Notes under the pieces: model-generated
Told to the model about the DNA's origin: nothing
Databases searched by the model: none
Seen by the model: only the letters and a program-made list of their open reading frames with translations
Position numbers and translations under genes: made by a program
Shown here: piece after piece, positions 44,599 through 56,301 of the stretch
How the letters are laid out: each line of letters starts with the position of its first letter
Position numbering within the stretch: the first letter of the stretch is position 1
NCBI GenBank assembly: GCA_030674155.1
Contig: CM060335.1
Location: 46,040,502-46,104,501 of the forward strand
Length of the DNA stretch: 64,000 nucleotides
Direction: 5' to 3'
Source: Stramonita haemastoma
Lineage: Eukaryota; Mollusca; Gastropoda; Neogastropoda; Muricidae

Positions 44599-45250
44599 GT
44601 GTGCGCACAAAGAGAACGCTTGCTGCGCCAAAAGCAAGCCAATAAAGCAAGTGCGTATAATGAAAGCGCTTGCTTGTCGTTGAGGTGGACATATAGAAAG
44701 CCTGAAAATCGCTCTTGCGGCTGGTAGAATTTTGTCATTTGGCACCATGGCGGATTCAAGTGAAGACCAACTATTGTTGCTGGACAGTGTTTTGCCGAAA
44801 ATAATCCTAGGAAAACTTAAAAGAATGGGGGTCATGAGATAAATAAAAGGAGGCAAATGGAAAGTGAATATCATCATTTGTTTCCTTTGCTTAAAGGAGC
44901 CCTTCTCGTTTTCAGTCCTACTTGAGAATGAAACAGAGATAACAAAGAACTGGTGCAACTGGCACCAACAGTCAATTCTGCCAGATGAGCGTCTAGATAT
45001 TACACTCATTAATTGAGTCATCCTTCGTTGAAATGTATGTGTATATAATTATATATACAAGTATGAAGATGTTTGCTCGTAATGAAGAATTAACTTGATT
45101 TTCTACGCTTCCCAAGTGTTGCTTGAAATCGCAGGCGTGATAAAGCAGTGAGCTTTTTGTGCGGCACAAGCAAATTTTGAACAATGTTACAAGTGCTTGC
45201 TTTATTGGGCTTGCTTTCATCGCGAGCGAGCGTTCTCTTTGTGCGCACCC
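44599..45250 (+). mobile_element. PIF/Harbinger-like DNA transposon, deleted
   Basis: The left end GTGTGCGCACAAAGAGAACG and right end, complement GGGTGCGCACAAAGAGAACG, continue as inverted repeats with AAAGCAAGCC and AATAAAGCAAG further in. TTA lies outside both ends (44596-44598 and 45251-45253), as expected for Harbinger. The 652-bp interior has a Harbinger-like transposase start, so it derives from an autonomous element by deletion. Confidence 0.78.
44747..45016 (+). pseudogene. Harbinger-type transposase remnant
   Basis: The ATG at 44747 starts MADSSEDQLLLLDSVLPKII and soon stops. A shifted frame from 44833 reads HEINKRRQMESEYHHLFPLL, resembling the R..WVH..N..R...GE(Y/F)H.L.P.L start of Harbinger nucleases. 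A third frame (44921-45016) reads LLENETEITKNWCNWHQQS then ILPDERLDITL, like the I....TN.R..I.P.ERLA.TLRFLA block. The span between the blocks and the whole DDE core are deleted. Non-functional. Confidence 0.6.
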
Positions 45251-45309
45251 TTACGAATATCTGAATTCAGACATCTCTATTTTTGAAGCCTATACTTCGT
45301 TTCTTTATT

Positions 45310-45450
45310 CTTTCATTTCACATATAACGGAATTAGCGCTGGCGTGCTTTTTACATCCAGTCCCTGTGTACATTTTGTCCTCTGTTCCCGGGGGAACCGC
45401 CCAACTTTCCTACAGAGAAATCTGCCAGGACTACAGGGGGTGGGTGATAA
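45310..45450. mobile_element. SINE fragments (S1 3' end, then S2 tail)
   Basis: 'cgtgctttttacatccagtc' (S1, minus sense) at 45310-45372, then 'gaaatctgccagga' (S2 tail, plus sense) at 45378-45450. Both are degraded. Confidence 0.55.
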
Positions 45451-45569
45451 TATAACAAAACTACAGATTTAAAAACAAAATATCCCACACACATACACTG
45501 CCCCACCATTCTTCGTGCAGGGCAGGCAGCCTAGGGCTAACTGAAGAGAGTTTGATTTGATTTGATTGA

Positions 45570-45780
45570 TTTATTCTTTTATGTAGAGGATAATGGAATA
45601 AGCACTCATGTGCTTTTTTACACCCAGTCCCCATGTGTATGCAGTTTTGTAAATGTCATCTGTTCCCACTGGCACACGATGGCCTACTCTTTCAAAGCTG
45701 AACAGGATTTAACGTGTGCGCAAATGTTCTGCGTGCGTTTGCACACGGGGCCTCGGTTTAAAGTCTCACCCGAAGGACTT
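45570..45780 (-). mobile_element. SINE S1, head missing
   Basis: 'gaggataatggaataagcac' to core 'gcctcggtttaaagtctcac'. Confidence 0.85.
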
Positions 45781-46060
45781 CAGTTCAGACTGTGTGATCT
45801 GACTGCAGGTTACAGCCACCAATGAGAGAGACAGACAGACAGACAGACTGTGTGTGATTGACTGCAGGTTACAGCCACCACTGGAGAGAGACAGACGCCA
45901 GTTCCTGGAGATTTTCCCACTGAAGTTAACTGACTCACACCCCAAAAATCTTTTGGATGAGACTATGCACCAAAGTCAGCGCACACATGAAAACCGGTTC
46001 CACCTTTTAGAAGAGTGGCCATTGTGCAAGTGTGAACAGTTGACAAAATTTAGAAAACGT
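45781..46060 (+). mobile_element. Short duplication and diverged SINE core
   Basis: 'gactgcaggttacagccacc' occurs at 45801 and 45859 (58-bp repeat). After it a plus-sense SINE core ('cttttggatgagactatgca', 'gaagagtggccattgtgc') is recognisable. Confidence 0.5.
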
Positions 46061-46363
46061 GCAATGGTATATTTCAACATCACCCCTTAAGTCGAAGTGC
46101 GAAGCGTAATGCGGCTAACTTAGTGGGGCAATTTAAATCAATAAACAAAACAAAACAAAGCAACCCCTTACTGGTGGCAAGGACAGTTGAGGAAGAAAAA
46201 AAATCACCAACACCCCCCCCTCCTTTTCCAATTCCCCACTTTTGAAATACAGACATCTGGATACAGGCAGCTGAAGAACAGCAGTAGAATGCAGGTGGTT
46301 GTGATGGATTGGTATTGCCATGTTTTCATTTTGATGTGGAAAATCTATATGTAGGACTTCCAT

Positions 46364-46366
<3 letters not shown>
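46061..46366. other. Unassigned sequence
   Basis: No gene or repeat recognised. Confidence 0.4.
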
Positions 46367-46451
<85 letters not shown>

Positions 46452-46470
46452 ACACAGACACACCCACACA
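46367..46470. repeat. (CT)n-(CA)n microsatellite
   Basis: CT run then CA run with GACA breaks. Confidence 0.96.
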
Positions 46471-46824
46471 CATTCACTCAGGAAAACACAAACGCAAGTC
46501 AACACAATAACACTTGTCGAATGTGTGTGCATGAACCCCCTGTACAGAAACTGAAAAAAAAATTGTCCGCATTTTTAAAAAACAAGTACATTGAGTAAAT
46601 GGAGAGGGGGGTGTGTGGTTGTGGTTATAATGAAGAGCTTTTATTTCAGCAATAGGGGAGGAGGGTGTAGACAACTCTACACTGCTGCAAACTACACTGC
46701 ACTGCACTGCATCAGTTCATTTCACTGTGGGGTGATCGGGGCACAATGTGAACATCCGTTTCTTGTGGCCGGTGGCTGCCAATGCCTGGGTCTCTTTCAA
46801 CATGGACACCGCCTGCACACAGAA
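46471..46824. other. Unassigned sequence
   Basis: Short CTGCA reiterations near 46680-46710; no gene. Confidence 0.4.
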
Positions 46825-46935
46825 TCATAAGAGACCCACGTCAATCACTGAACTATCAGAATCATAAGAGACACACGTCAATCACTGAACTATCAGAATC
46901 ATAAGAGACACACGTCAGTCACTGAACTATCACAA
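46825..46935 (+). repeat. Tandem repeat, 37 bp x 3
   Basis: 'agaatcataagagacacacg' + 'tcaatcactgaactatc' three times. Confidence 0.9.
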
Positions 46936-47004
46936 CACTGAACACTGAACAATCACAACATGGCTGTCATACTGAACTATAACTCTCTCTTCATTCTATG
47001 GGAA

Positions 47005-47108
47005 TGAATGTATGTATGTATGTATGTATGTATGTATGTATGTATGTATGTATGTATGTATATGATGTGATGTGAAGTGATGTGATGATGTGAAGTGATG
47101 TGAAGTGA

Positions 47109-47147
<39 letters not shown>

Positions 47148-47192
47148 ATGTATGTATGTATGTCTGTATGTATGTATGTCTGTATGTATATG
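47005..47192. repeat. (GTAT)n and (GTCT)n tetranucleotide repeats
   Basis: GTAT block, a short 'gatgtgaagtgatgtgatg' cryptic repeat, then GTCT and mixed blocks. Confidence 0.95.
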
Positions 47193-47259
47193 CATCTCCT
47201 CTCTTAGGAAATGCCACATATTCCTCCCCCTTCTCTCTCTCTCGATTCGGGGAGGGGCA

Positions 47260-47560
47260 AGATGGGGGAGGTTTTTTGGTTGTTTTTTTTTTCAAAATTG
47301 TATTGGATTTGGGGGTAGTTTGGTGGTTTTATTCATTTTGAGATGTTATGTTTGGATTATAAGGGGCGTTTTTCATATTTTCTGATTTGGGGGGATTTTG
47401 TAGTGTTCTGATTTCTTTGTGTTTGGGTTGCTCTCTTCTTTGCTGTCTCCACAATTTTAATCTATTTGATTTACCTGATTTTAATCGATATACCTGTCTT
47501 AACATTAATGTTGGGGTCAGTTGGGGATTATGTGTTTGTTGAATACCTATCTCTCTCTGT
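47260..47560. repeat. Interspersed repeat family E, copy 1
   Basis: 'gatgttatgtttggattata', 'tttctttgtgtttgggttgc' and 'ggggattatgtgtttgttga' recur in 49830-50050 in the same sense and, inverted, in 62390-62640 and 63500-63850. Family unknown. Confidence 0.6.
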
Positions 47561-48217
47561 TGTTTAACCAGTTCCCTGCCAGGAAAAATCTGATCTCAGG
47601 GTCCTGCCAGTGCCAGTGGTTTTTACAGTTTCTGGGAAAAAACTCTGGCCTGAAAACTATTAATGATTGAAAAATAAGTGTAATATGTTGTTGTTGTTTT
47701 TTTTATAATGGAAAATGAATGAGGGATCTGAATGTCTACTCAGATCTTCAGAATTTTGATTTTCCAGCATTACACAACACCTCTAGTTTAAAAAAATTAT
47801 AATTCATGCAAATTTTTGCCTGACACTAAAGCAATTTTCTTGGTGAAGATATACAAGGCAAACCACAAAAAGAATGAAAATACTCTCCTTGGGGATTGCC
47901 TTTACCAATTTTATGCTTCTATACTCACACAATGAATGTAATGCTCAAAAATAAATACAGAAGAACAAAGAGATCTCAAGTCGTTTTGTAATCAGCAGCT
48001 TGTATGCAAAGCAACTGCCATTTTGACCGGTCCCTCCCACGCCTCGTTTTCAGAATTCAATTGTTGCCTTCAGGACATCGTTTTCAATGCCACAACAGCA
48101 AAACAAACAGAAAAAAATTCCTTTGTGCCAGTAGCCATCCGAATTCTAAACTCATAATTACACTGAATACTCACTCTTTTTTTCTTTTCTTTTTTTCTCA
48201 CTTCTCTGATGCACATG
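47561..48217. other. Unassigned sequence
   Basis: No ORF or repeat of note. Confidence 0.4.
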
Positions 48218-48233
48218 TACTTATAGAATAAGT

Positions 48234-48524
48234 TAAAAAAAGTTAAAGTCTGTCCCGAGCCATAAGGCTCATCAGGCCGGGACTTATCCCGGTTTCTGTG
48301 GCGTTAAGCGACTGAGAGTCATAGACTCCCCCTGGATAGGACGCCAGTCTATCGCAGGGTTAACCCCCAACACAAGGTTGGTACCCCTTTTACACCTGGG
48401 TGGGGTGAGAAAATAGCCGTAAAGTGCCTTTCCAAGGGCACAACGCCATAGCCGAAAGCTGGATCGAACTCGCAACCTTTAGATTACGAGTCTAACGCCC
48501 TAACCACTAGACTACAGCGGCAGC
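48234..48524 (-). mobile_element. tRNA-Thr-like SINE (family S5) with perfect TSD
   Basis: On the minus strand it begins GCCGCTGTAGTCTAGTGGTT (D-arm/A box), continues with an anticodon arm whose stem TTAGA/TCTAA encloses CTCGTAA (anticodon CGT, Thr) and a B-box-like GAGTTCGATCC. A body with 'ggcgtcctatccagggggag' and a T-rich tail follow. A perfect 16-bp duplication TACTTATAGAATAAGT flanks it (48218-48233 and 48525-48540). The cloverleaf T-stem is imperfect and the unit continues into the SINE body, so it is not a tRNA gene. Confidence 0.88.
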
Positions 48525-48629
48525 TACTTATAGAATAAGTATGTCTTAATTTGGGCCTTACTGATTTAAAAAAAAAATGTTTGTAAATTCATGTCTTTCT
48601 AGCCAATGGTTTTAAAACATTGCATTTAT

Positions 48630-48630
48630 T

Positions 48631-48683
<53 letters not shown>

Positions 48684-48854
48684 TGGTGGGTGTGGATGGT
48701 GGGTGTGTGTAAGGGGGGGAAGGGGGGGCATATGAGTATATGCGAGCGAGCGTGCATGTATATGTGCGTGTGCGAGTGCATGGGACATAGGTAAATAATA
48801 GTGGTTATATGTCTTTTGTAGTCAATGGTTTTAATAACATTGTCTTCATACTTT

Positions 48855-48916
<62 letters not shown>

Positions 48917-48936
48917 GTGTGTGTGTTGTGTGTGTG

Positions 48937-48972
<36 letters not shown>

Positions 48973-48980
48973 ACGCGCGC
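48630..48980. repeat. (GT)n microsatellite clusters
   Basis: GT runs at 48630-48682 and 48853-48970, the latter with regular GTTGTG interruptions. 'tagtcaatggttttaataac' near 48820 repeats 'tagccaatggttttaaaaca' near 48600, so the whole block is a tandem duplication of about 220 bp. Confidence 0.9.
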
Positions 48981-49049
48981 GCACGTAAAACACATGCCCA
49001 TATGAGTATAAGTGCGAGTGTCTGTGATATTGAAGCTTTTCCCTAATTA

Positions 49050-49829
49050 TGGCGAGGGCTGGATGAAAAAAGTATGTGAATACTTTGTTACGTTTGAAAA
49101 ATAGAGATTATTCATACACTATTCTCTCTCTCTTTCCAAGATCTTACTTTGATGAAATAATCAAAGCGCACAAAAGAGTTATAAAATACATTCCAGTTTT
49201 ACTTGAAATTGTCACTGTTCACTTACACATGCTCTAGGCCCTAATTTATTGCTGTTTGGTGAGATAAAGATATTTGAGTAATAGCAGAGTTCGACAATGT
49301 TCTAAGTTGATGTATACAAATCAGTTTGAAAGGGAGTAGGTGGCGTAGTCATTGATGGAATCTGTAATATTTTGTTCTTGGTTTCATAAATTAATCATGT
49401 TAATTGTTTTGAATAGTATGCTATGGATTGAGCACTTATATCTTATTTGACATTTTTGTTATTGGCAATAACTGGAACACTTACAGGTGAACATTGTTTT
49501 AGTAGCTATGTAAGGGTTAACTGGCTTGTAATTTTGTGGGTTTTTTTTTTTATTGTTCTAAAATGATGCCACCTTGGTTGTTTTCATCATGTATGCATCT
49601 TACACTACCTGAAAATGTGTTGGATTTTGTCTAATTGTTTGACAGTCTTTTACAAAGATGTTTCTATGCAGACTATGTTTGTTGGGTTTTTTACTTGCTT
49701 GCTTGTTTGTTTGTTGTTGTTTTCTCTTATTGGTAACATTGTCTGATGATGAGAGAGATTTTGTGAGGAAGTTATAATAGATACCATTTCTCCTAATAAT
49801 GCAAACTGGAGAGGTGCACACTCTCTCTT
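49050..49829. other. Unassigned sequence
   Basis: AT-rich; no gene or repeat. Confidence 0.4.
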
Positions 49830-50050
49830 CTTTCTTTTTTTTTATATCCAGAATTGTACTGGATTTGGGGGGGAATTTTGATGGTTATATTTTTTTTTGA
49901 GGTGTTATGTTTGGATTTTATGGGGCATTTTCATTTAATTCTTTTTTTTGGTCTTTGTGTTCTGTTTATTTTTCTTTGGTTTTCATACATAGTTGTGGTT
50001 AACAAAGAAAGGGTTTGTGTATATATTGTTATAAATATACATATATATTA
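49830..50050. repeat. Interspersed repeat family E, copy 2
   Basis: 'gaggtgttatgtttggattt', 'tatggggcattttcatttaa' and 'aacaaagaaagggtttgtgt'. The complement of the last string is at 62433. Confidence 0.65.
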
Positions 50051-53000
50051 TTTTTGTTGGGCTTGTTTAATAAAGAATTGACAGAGATGACGAGGTAAGA
50101 CATGTGGAACATTTTTGAAAAACTTGGGAAAAATTGGTCGTGATGTGACCGAATCGAGCTGTGCTAAGTTTGGCCCCTGTACTTCTTGGCTCCTCCACAG
50201 CCAACCTATCCTACACCAGTCAGCCACAGCTCACTAAAATTAGCGCCCTGTCTTTGTACCCCACACCCCTCCCTTTTTTCCCACCCTCCCCCCACCACTG
50301 TGTCTCAAACCATCGCATGCTCGCAGGAAGGCCTAGGAGGTGGATGGCTAGAAAGACGGCAAAACTTACGTTACGTCAGACAAACACACTGCGTGTGGCA
50401 GGCTCGTTGACTCAACACACATACACACGCAGTGCGAGACAGCAAAATTAAGGAGATTTTCCCCAGATTTGAACCCCTCAAAAGTGATGAACACGTTGAC
50501 TTGATACAAAAATATTGAAGGAAGTTTAAAAATGAAACATTAAGATTACAATCATGGCTTTCACTAAGTGAAATTTATCTGAATTCAGAAGGAAAATTGC
50601 TATCGATTTATGTCACTGGCGCAAAAATTACCACTCTCAACACTAAACAAAGAAGAGCAACCTGACGTGAACATCCCATCCAGCTGTTTTTTTTTGTTAT
50701 AACTCCTACGCATATCGAACATATTGTTTCAAATTTACTTCTTCACAACAACAAGAGAACATTGCATTGAACACACCTGAATACAGCACTGAAGAAATCC
50801 ACAAACATATCACAAAACACTGAAAAGTTGGAAAACAAAACCCGTGTGGTCACTTTTCTCCACTGTAACAGTGGAAAGGACGCCATGCTATTTTCCATGC
50901 GATCAGTGTGTGAGCTAAGATGAGATCATCAAGCTCAAGTACCAGTATCTGAGAGCAGCGCAAAGTGGGAGTAAACGACTGTCGTGACTCGGCGATTTCT
51001 ACGTCATACATTGTTTTCCTTTATTTTGATGCAACAAGGCTTTGAAATAACTGTTGGTAAGTCATTTTGATAAGCTGCTGAGTACTTTGCATTACATGAA
51101 ATCAAGCGATCATCGTATTTTTGTCATAGAATGCCACCACTTTGCATGTGAATGAGTGTTCATCACCATGACGATCGCGATGGTGTCAATTGTTTTGCTG
51201 GATTTTTCCGAGTATTTGACGACCAATAAAGCTACACAAGCTGATTTTTTCAAAACAGATTGCAAGAGATCGTATTTACCGAATCATGACATTTTTGCAC
51301 CGCAACAACATTGCATATCTCGTTAAAATGAATCTGGGGCTCTGACATTGTGACATATATATATGTATAAAATATACATATATATATGGTATAAAATTAC
51401 ACATATTTAAAAGCCTGTTATCTAAGCTTTCAGGTGATTTATAACTTTACAGACTTAGTTCAGTTTCACATACAAGTATCAAGGGTTGTTTGACCCCACC
51501 CTGCTTCAAAACAACACTGGCCGATGTTAATTCCACCAGCAGCACTGAGTACCACTGCCGTTAATTCAGCGCTACTGAGTTTAAATATTATCTTTTGTTT
51601 TTTGTATCTGGGACATATGTCTTATGTAAATTGCTATTGGTAGTACTTTTTCCCCATAATGAGGATATTGGTTAATCTTCCTCCTTTTTACCAAACTGTT
51701 ATGATTAAAATGACTGATTTTGTTGACAGATGGTGGTGGGATGATGTTTTTAGTTAACTCATTATGTCTTCTTGCTTGCTACTTACTTACTTGCGTTTTT
51801 ATGTGGGTTTTTTTTTAAAATCATAATTATCATTTCATTGTTTATTTCTTATTTTAGTTCCGTGTGTGTGCTTTTTTGCTATTTTATTATTATCTTTCTG
51901 TCCTTGCTACTTGTCCTCTGTTTGTAACACTTCTTATTAACTCTTGTTTGCGATATTTTGTTTATTATTGTTGTTGTTTGTTAGAGGTGGGCTTCTTTTC
52001 TTGATGTTATCCCTGACATGGGCGGGGACTGGATTTTAAAAAAGTGTGCTTATTCATTGTCCTTGAAATAAAAGAATTTGACCTGACCCGACTTGACCCT
52101 CCCTGAAAGTCTTGCCTATAGTTTCATCAGGTTTACTATTTGTATTACGAAATGGTTCATTCAGATTTCTTTTTTGTCGAATGAAATTGATTTTTTGTGA
52201 ACATTCTATCAAATGATTTTATTTTTTGAGCGAGTGGAATAACTATGTCCATCATAATTAGTATATGTGACACTGCACAAGAAAATCATAGATAAGTCGT
52301 CAACTGAAGTTTTGTGCTGTGGGCCAGTAAAGCGACTGGGGCAAAAAATATTGATTTTGAGTTTTAAATAGATTTACCTTCTCTGACATTTTGTCTGTTA
52401 AATTCCCAAGTATTATTAGCAAACATGACATGAAAGTATTTTATTTTCATATTTTCCTGTAGGAAAAAAAAAAAGAGAGCTATTTGAATTTTGCCAAACT
52501 TTCACTGGCTTTTTCTCAAAACGGAGTCACTGATCACCTGGAGACTGAAACACCTGTATCTAGGAAATTAATAAAGATAACTGAAATCTGTTTTTTTTTG
52601 TGACTTGGATTACACTTCGATCTCATTTTCTGAATTTTGACCCTTATCCAAGATTTTTGTGTGCAATGTTAGTTATAGATGTATTCATATTTGTGACTAT
52701 TATCACATGAATGATTATAGTATTAGAGTTGGTGAGCTAAACTATGCCCGCCCCCCCCCCTCCCCCCCGTCTCTCGGGGGATAAATTCCTCTCGTATTCT
52801 GTTATATAATTTCATCTAAAATTTAAGGCATATATATCCCTTGGCATAAAGCCTACTGGTGACATTCGCGCATCTGTGTGTGTGTGTGTGTGTAAATCAT
52901 TATGCCATTAATTTTATTTTATTTTTTTCTTAATGTTATGCATAATTTTCCTTTCATTTAAATGTGAGAAATTTGTTTCATGTTATTTCCTATTGGTAGT

Positions 53001-53284
53001 ACTATTTTCTCCATTATCATGATACTGGTCAAGTTTCACACACAGATCTCCACACTTCAACTGAAAAAAAAATGTCCAGCCAACATCCTAGTGACAGTGC
53101 ATTTGGCTTACAGTGAGTGATTACCTCCCTTGGTCTGTCCAAACCTGCTATCTTGGGGGCAACAGCCTTTTTTCCACACCTCTCCTTTTTCCTGAAATTT
53201 GTCTTTTTATATTTTTTACTGTATTTATTTTGATAACTATAGTGTCAAGGCCATTCCCTCATGCCAGAGGCTCTGTCATTAGTA
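50051..53284. other. Long unassigned stretch
   Basis: The most single-copy-looking part of the window. No ORF above 96 codons, no clear exon and no repeat, apart from an S1 fragment at 52010-52085, a palindromic AT segment near 51355-51390, poly(C) near 52750-52770 and a short (GT)n near 52876. It could be intronic or intergenic host DNA. Confidence 0.5.
52010..52085 (+). mobile_element. SINE S1, 3' fragment
   Basis: 'gggcggggactggattttaa' to 'gtccttgaaataaaagaatt'. Confidence 0.65.
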
Positions 53285-53704
53285 CCGTAAAATCCCTAGC
53301 ATAAGCCCACCATCTAGCAAACGCCCACCCCCCACTTTGGGTCAAAAGTTGTGCACAGGGGTAACTGCCTACCAAACGCCCACCCAGCTTTTTTCAAAGA
53401 GACTATGCTCACTTTCACTAGGATTTGTGCAGACTGTTCTAAAAGTCATCTTTTTTCCCTTCTTTACCTTTTCGTGTTTCTTTCCTTTTTTCTTATTCTT
53501 TGTCCCCTCTCCTCACTCCCACCCATCTCCAACAAAGTGAATTAAAATTACGTTTTGCTTTTTCCACTGACATCTTTTGTCTGTCAGTGACCTACCGGTA
53601 CTTTGACAATGCTTCCTGATGGCCGGAAATTGGTTCTTGAATCTCTGTGTGCCATTTTTGCAAAATGCCGAAGCGACAGTCTTACACTGTATCACTGAGC
53701 CAGT

Positions 53705-53735
<31 letters not shown>

Positions 53736-54070
53736 GGGGACTGGATGTAAAAAAGCACATGAATGCTTATCTATTATCCTCGAATAAAAGAATTTTGCCT
53801 TGCCTTGCCTTGCCTTGCCTTGCCTTGCCTTGTCTCTCGTGTGCTCGTTGGCCTTCTTTGCCTCATATAAAGTCCCTTTTTTCTATTTTCCTTCACTTCT
53901 ACTCACACGACCTAACTTACATGCTTTCGGGGGTTTGTATTCACTCAATTACATGGTTGAGCACAAAAAATACTTTGTGCAAAGGGGTCTATCCCTAGCA
54001 AACGCCCACCCCCCAATTTTGCCTTAAATCAGTGCACAGGGGGGGTGGGCGTATGCTAGGGATTTTACGG
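53285..54070 (+). mobile_element. Tigger/pogo-like element with SINE fragment inside
   Basis: The cleanest ends of the family: TA|CCGTAAAATCCCTAGC at left (TA 53283-53284) and the complement followed by TA at right (54071-54072). The transposase start MPKRQSYTVS is at 53665, then sequence is replaced by (CT)n, an S1 3' fragment (53733-53795) and a (CCTTG)n tail to 53832. The common 3' part then resumes. Confidence 0.82.
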
Positions 54071-54207
54071 TAATAGCAGACATCCACTCTGAGCTAGAAG
54101 ATACTCTGACTCTAGTGCTGGTCTTTTGCTGTTTTGGGATATGATAAGGTTCTTCATTTCTATTTTACTTCATCTTATTTTTTTTGTTAATGTGAGTACT
54201 CACTCAC

Positions 54208-54477
54208 TCACTCACTCAGTCCCAAAGGACGTAGGGGGGACATGAGAGAAGACGCAACGGAGATCTTTTTCCATGCTTCACGATCCTGTGTGGCTAGTAG
54301 GAGGCGTTGCAGGGGTTGGGCAGTCCAGTCTTTGATGTTGTCAACCCATGATTTCTTTTGGCGGCCTCTTCTTCTTTTGCCCTCGACTGTTCCTTGCAAG
54401 ATGGTTTTTGCTAGGGTGTTGTGTCTTGTGGTGTGACCAAACCACATCAGCTTTCTCCTCTTTATGGTGGAGAGCAA
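54208..54477 (-). pseudogene. RTE A2 C-terminal segment
   Basis: Reads LSTIKRRKLMWFGHTTRHNT, then GKRRRGRQKKSW and the last residues of the protein. It is out of frame with the RT segment because GGGG at about 54486-54489 has five Gs in A1. Confidence 0.85.
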
Positions 54478-55856
54478 AGGCTCTTGGGGCCCACACGCTT
54501 TTTGATTTCCTCTTTCACATAGTTATTGGTCTTGTGTTCTTTGTATGATATTTTGAGGAGTCTTCTGTGGCACTTGTTCTCGAATGCTTGGATTCTTCTC
54601 TCTAACTCTGCTGTCAGAGTCCATGATTCACAGCCATATAGGAGGATAGATATTACGAGGGATTTGTAGAGGTGGTATTTGGTGCAGAAGCTGATGTTGT
54701 TGCTTCTGATGATCCTCTGGAGTCTGACTAGAGCAGATGTTGCTGTTGCAATGCGAGCTTTCACCTCATTGTTTGATGTGCCATCTTTTGTTAGGATGGA
54801 GCCTAAGTATTTGAATTGGCTCACCTCTTCCAATATTTCTCCATTCATCTTTATTTCCGTGCTGTCATTACTCGCGCTGTTGACCATGATCTTCGATTTC
54901 TCTGTACTGACCTCCATGCCGTATGCGCTCGCTCGATCTGTTAGACTGTCTGTGAGGATTTGCAGTTCTTGTTTGCTGCTGCCCATGAGGTCAATGTCAT
55001 CAGCAAATCTGAGGTTGCAAAGGGGTCTTCCACCAATGGAGATGGAAGTGTGGTGGTTTTGCAGTGTCTCTGTCATGATGTTTTCGAGGAAGAGGTTGAA
55101 GAGTACAGGTGAGAGAAGGCAGCCCTGGCGGACTCCAACCGTGGTCTTGAAGAACTCGCCCACGTGGTTGTTCATGAAAACTGCACTTCTTGCATTCTCG
55201 TACAGAGCCTTGATGACTTCAATTAGGCAGTTGTCAATGTTGAAGTGCCTGAGTACTTGCCAGAGGCCGTCATGCCATACCCTGTCAAAGGCCTTTTTGA
55301 AGTCTATAAAATTGTGGTACAAGTCTTTTTGGTGTTGGAGATGCTTCTCTATCAGAATTCTCAGGTTGAAAATTTGTTCCATTGTGCTGCGTTTTGGTCT
55401 AAAGCCCGCTTGTTCTTCTGCCAGGAGTTTTTCTGCTTGGTTTTTCAGTCTGTTGAGGACTACCTGCAGCATGATCTTGCTAGGATGGCTTATGAGACTG
55501 ATGGTTCTGTAGTTCTGGCATTGCTTGAGGTTTCCTTTCTTTGGCAGGGGTATTACAAGAGACTGTGTCCATTCTTTTGGCCATTCTTTGGTGTCGTGGA
55601 TCTTCTGACAAAGGTCTGTGAATCGCCTTGCTGTTTCCTTCCCTCCATTTTTTATGAGTTCAGCTGGGATGTTATCGATTCCAGGGGACTTCCCCTTCTT
55701 CAATTGCTTAATAGCTGTGTCTACTTCACACCTTAGTATTGGTGGGTCTTTATCTTGGTGTTCAGGGGGTTTGTTGGAAACTATGTTGGTATCTGGGCGT
55801 AGTGGGTAGTTTATACAATCCCTCACAGTATTCTGTCCAGCGCTGGAGGATGGCAT
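54462..55856 (-). pseudogene. RTE A2 reverse transcriptase segment
   Basis: 464 codons. After an out-of-frame lead it joins the protein at NYPLRPDTNIVSN and continues through KKGKSPGIDNIPAELIKNGG, NFIDFKKAFDRVW (catalytic), VGVRQGCLLSPVLFN and NLRFADDIDLMG (catalytic), to YGCESWTL and EIKKRVG, where the frame is lost. Both catalytic blocks are intact. Here the junction with the upstream linker is in the register that A1 lacks. Confidence 0.87.
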
Positions 55857-56301
55857 TGTTTTCCGTTAAAAGATTTCCTTCTTTGTCTTCAATAACAGAG
55901 GCTTTAGGCTGTGTGGTTTTCGTTAGTGCTTTCAGAGTGTTGTAAGCTGTTTTGCTGTTTCCCTTGGCCATTCCATCTTCGATGTTGTTGCATTGTTCTT
56001 CTATCCACGCTTCTTTGGCTTCTCTCATCTTTTTCCTCACTTCTCTGTGGCTATCCATGTACTTGTTGTTGGCTTCTTGACTTGTGAACTTTTGCTTCTT
56101 AAGTTCTCTTCTTTTGTCGCAGAGGTCAAGAACCTCATTTGTCACCCAGGGTTGTTTCTTTGTTCTGCTTCTGCCTAATGTTTCTTCTGCTGCTGTCGTT
56201 AGCACTTCTTTGATGTTGTTGGCTAATGTGTTCACATCATTGTCAATGGCTGTGAGTGCGGCGAACTTTCCTCCAATGTTGGCTTGGAAGATCTCAACCA
56301 C
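55762..56301 (-). pseudogene. RTE A2 linker segment
   Basis: 179 codons from VEIFQANIGGKFAALTAI through RSRTKKQPWVTNEVLDLC to RWTEYCEGLYKL. It is the charged region between endonuclease and RT. An extra T in the TTT run at 55809-55812 shifts it out of frame relative to A1. Confidence 0.85.

Noticed and set aside
48466..48521. tRNA-Thr gene
   Set aside because: The tRNA-like part runs into a SINE body, has an imperfect T-stem, and the whole unit is flanked by a target-site duplication.
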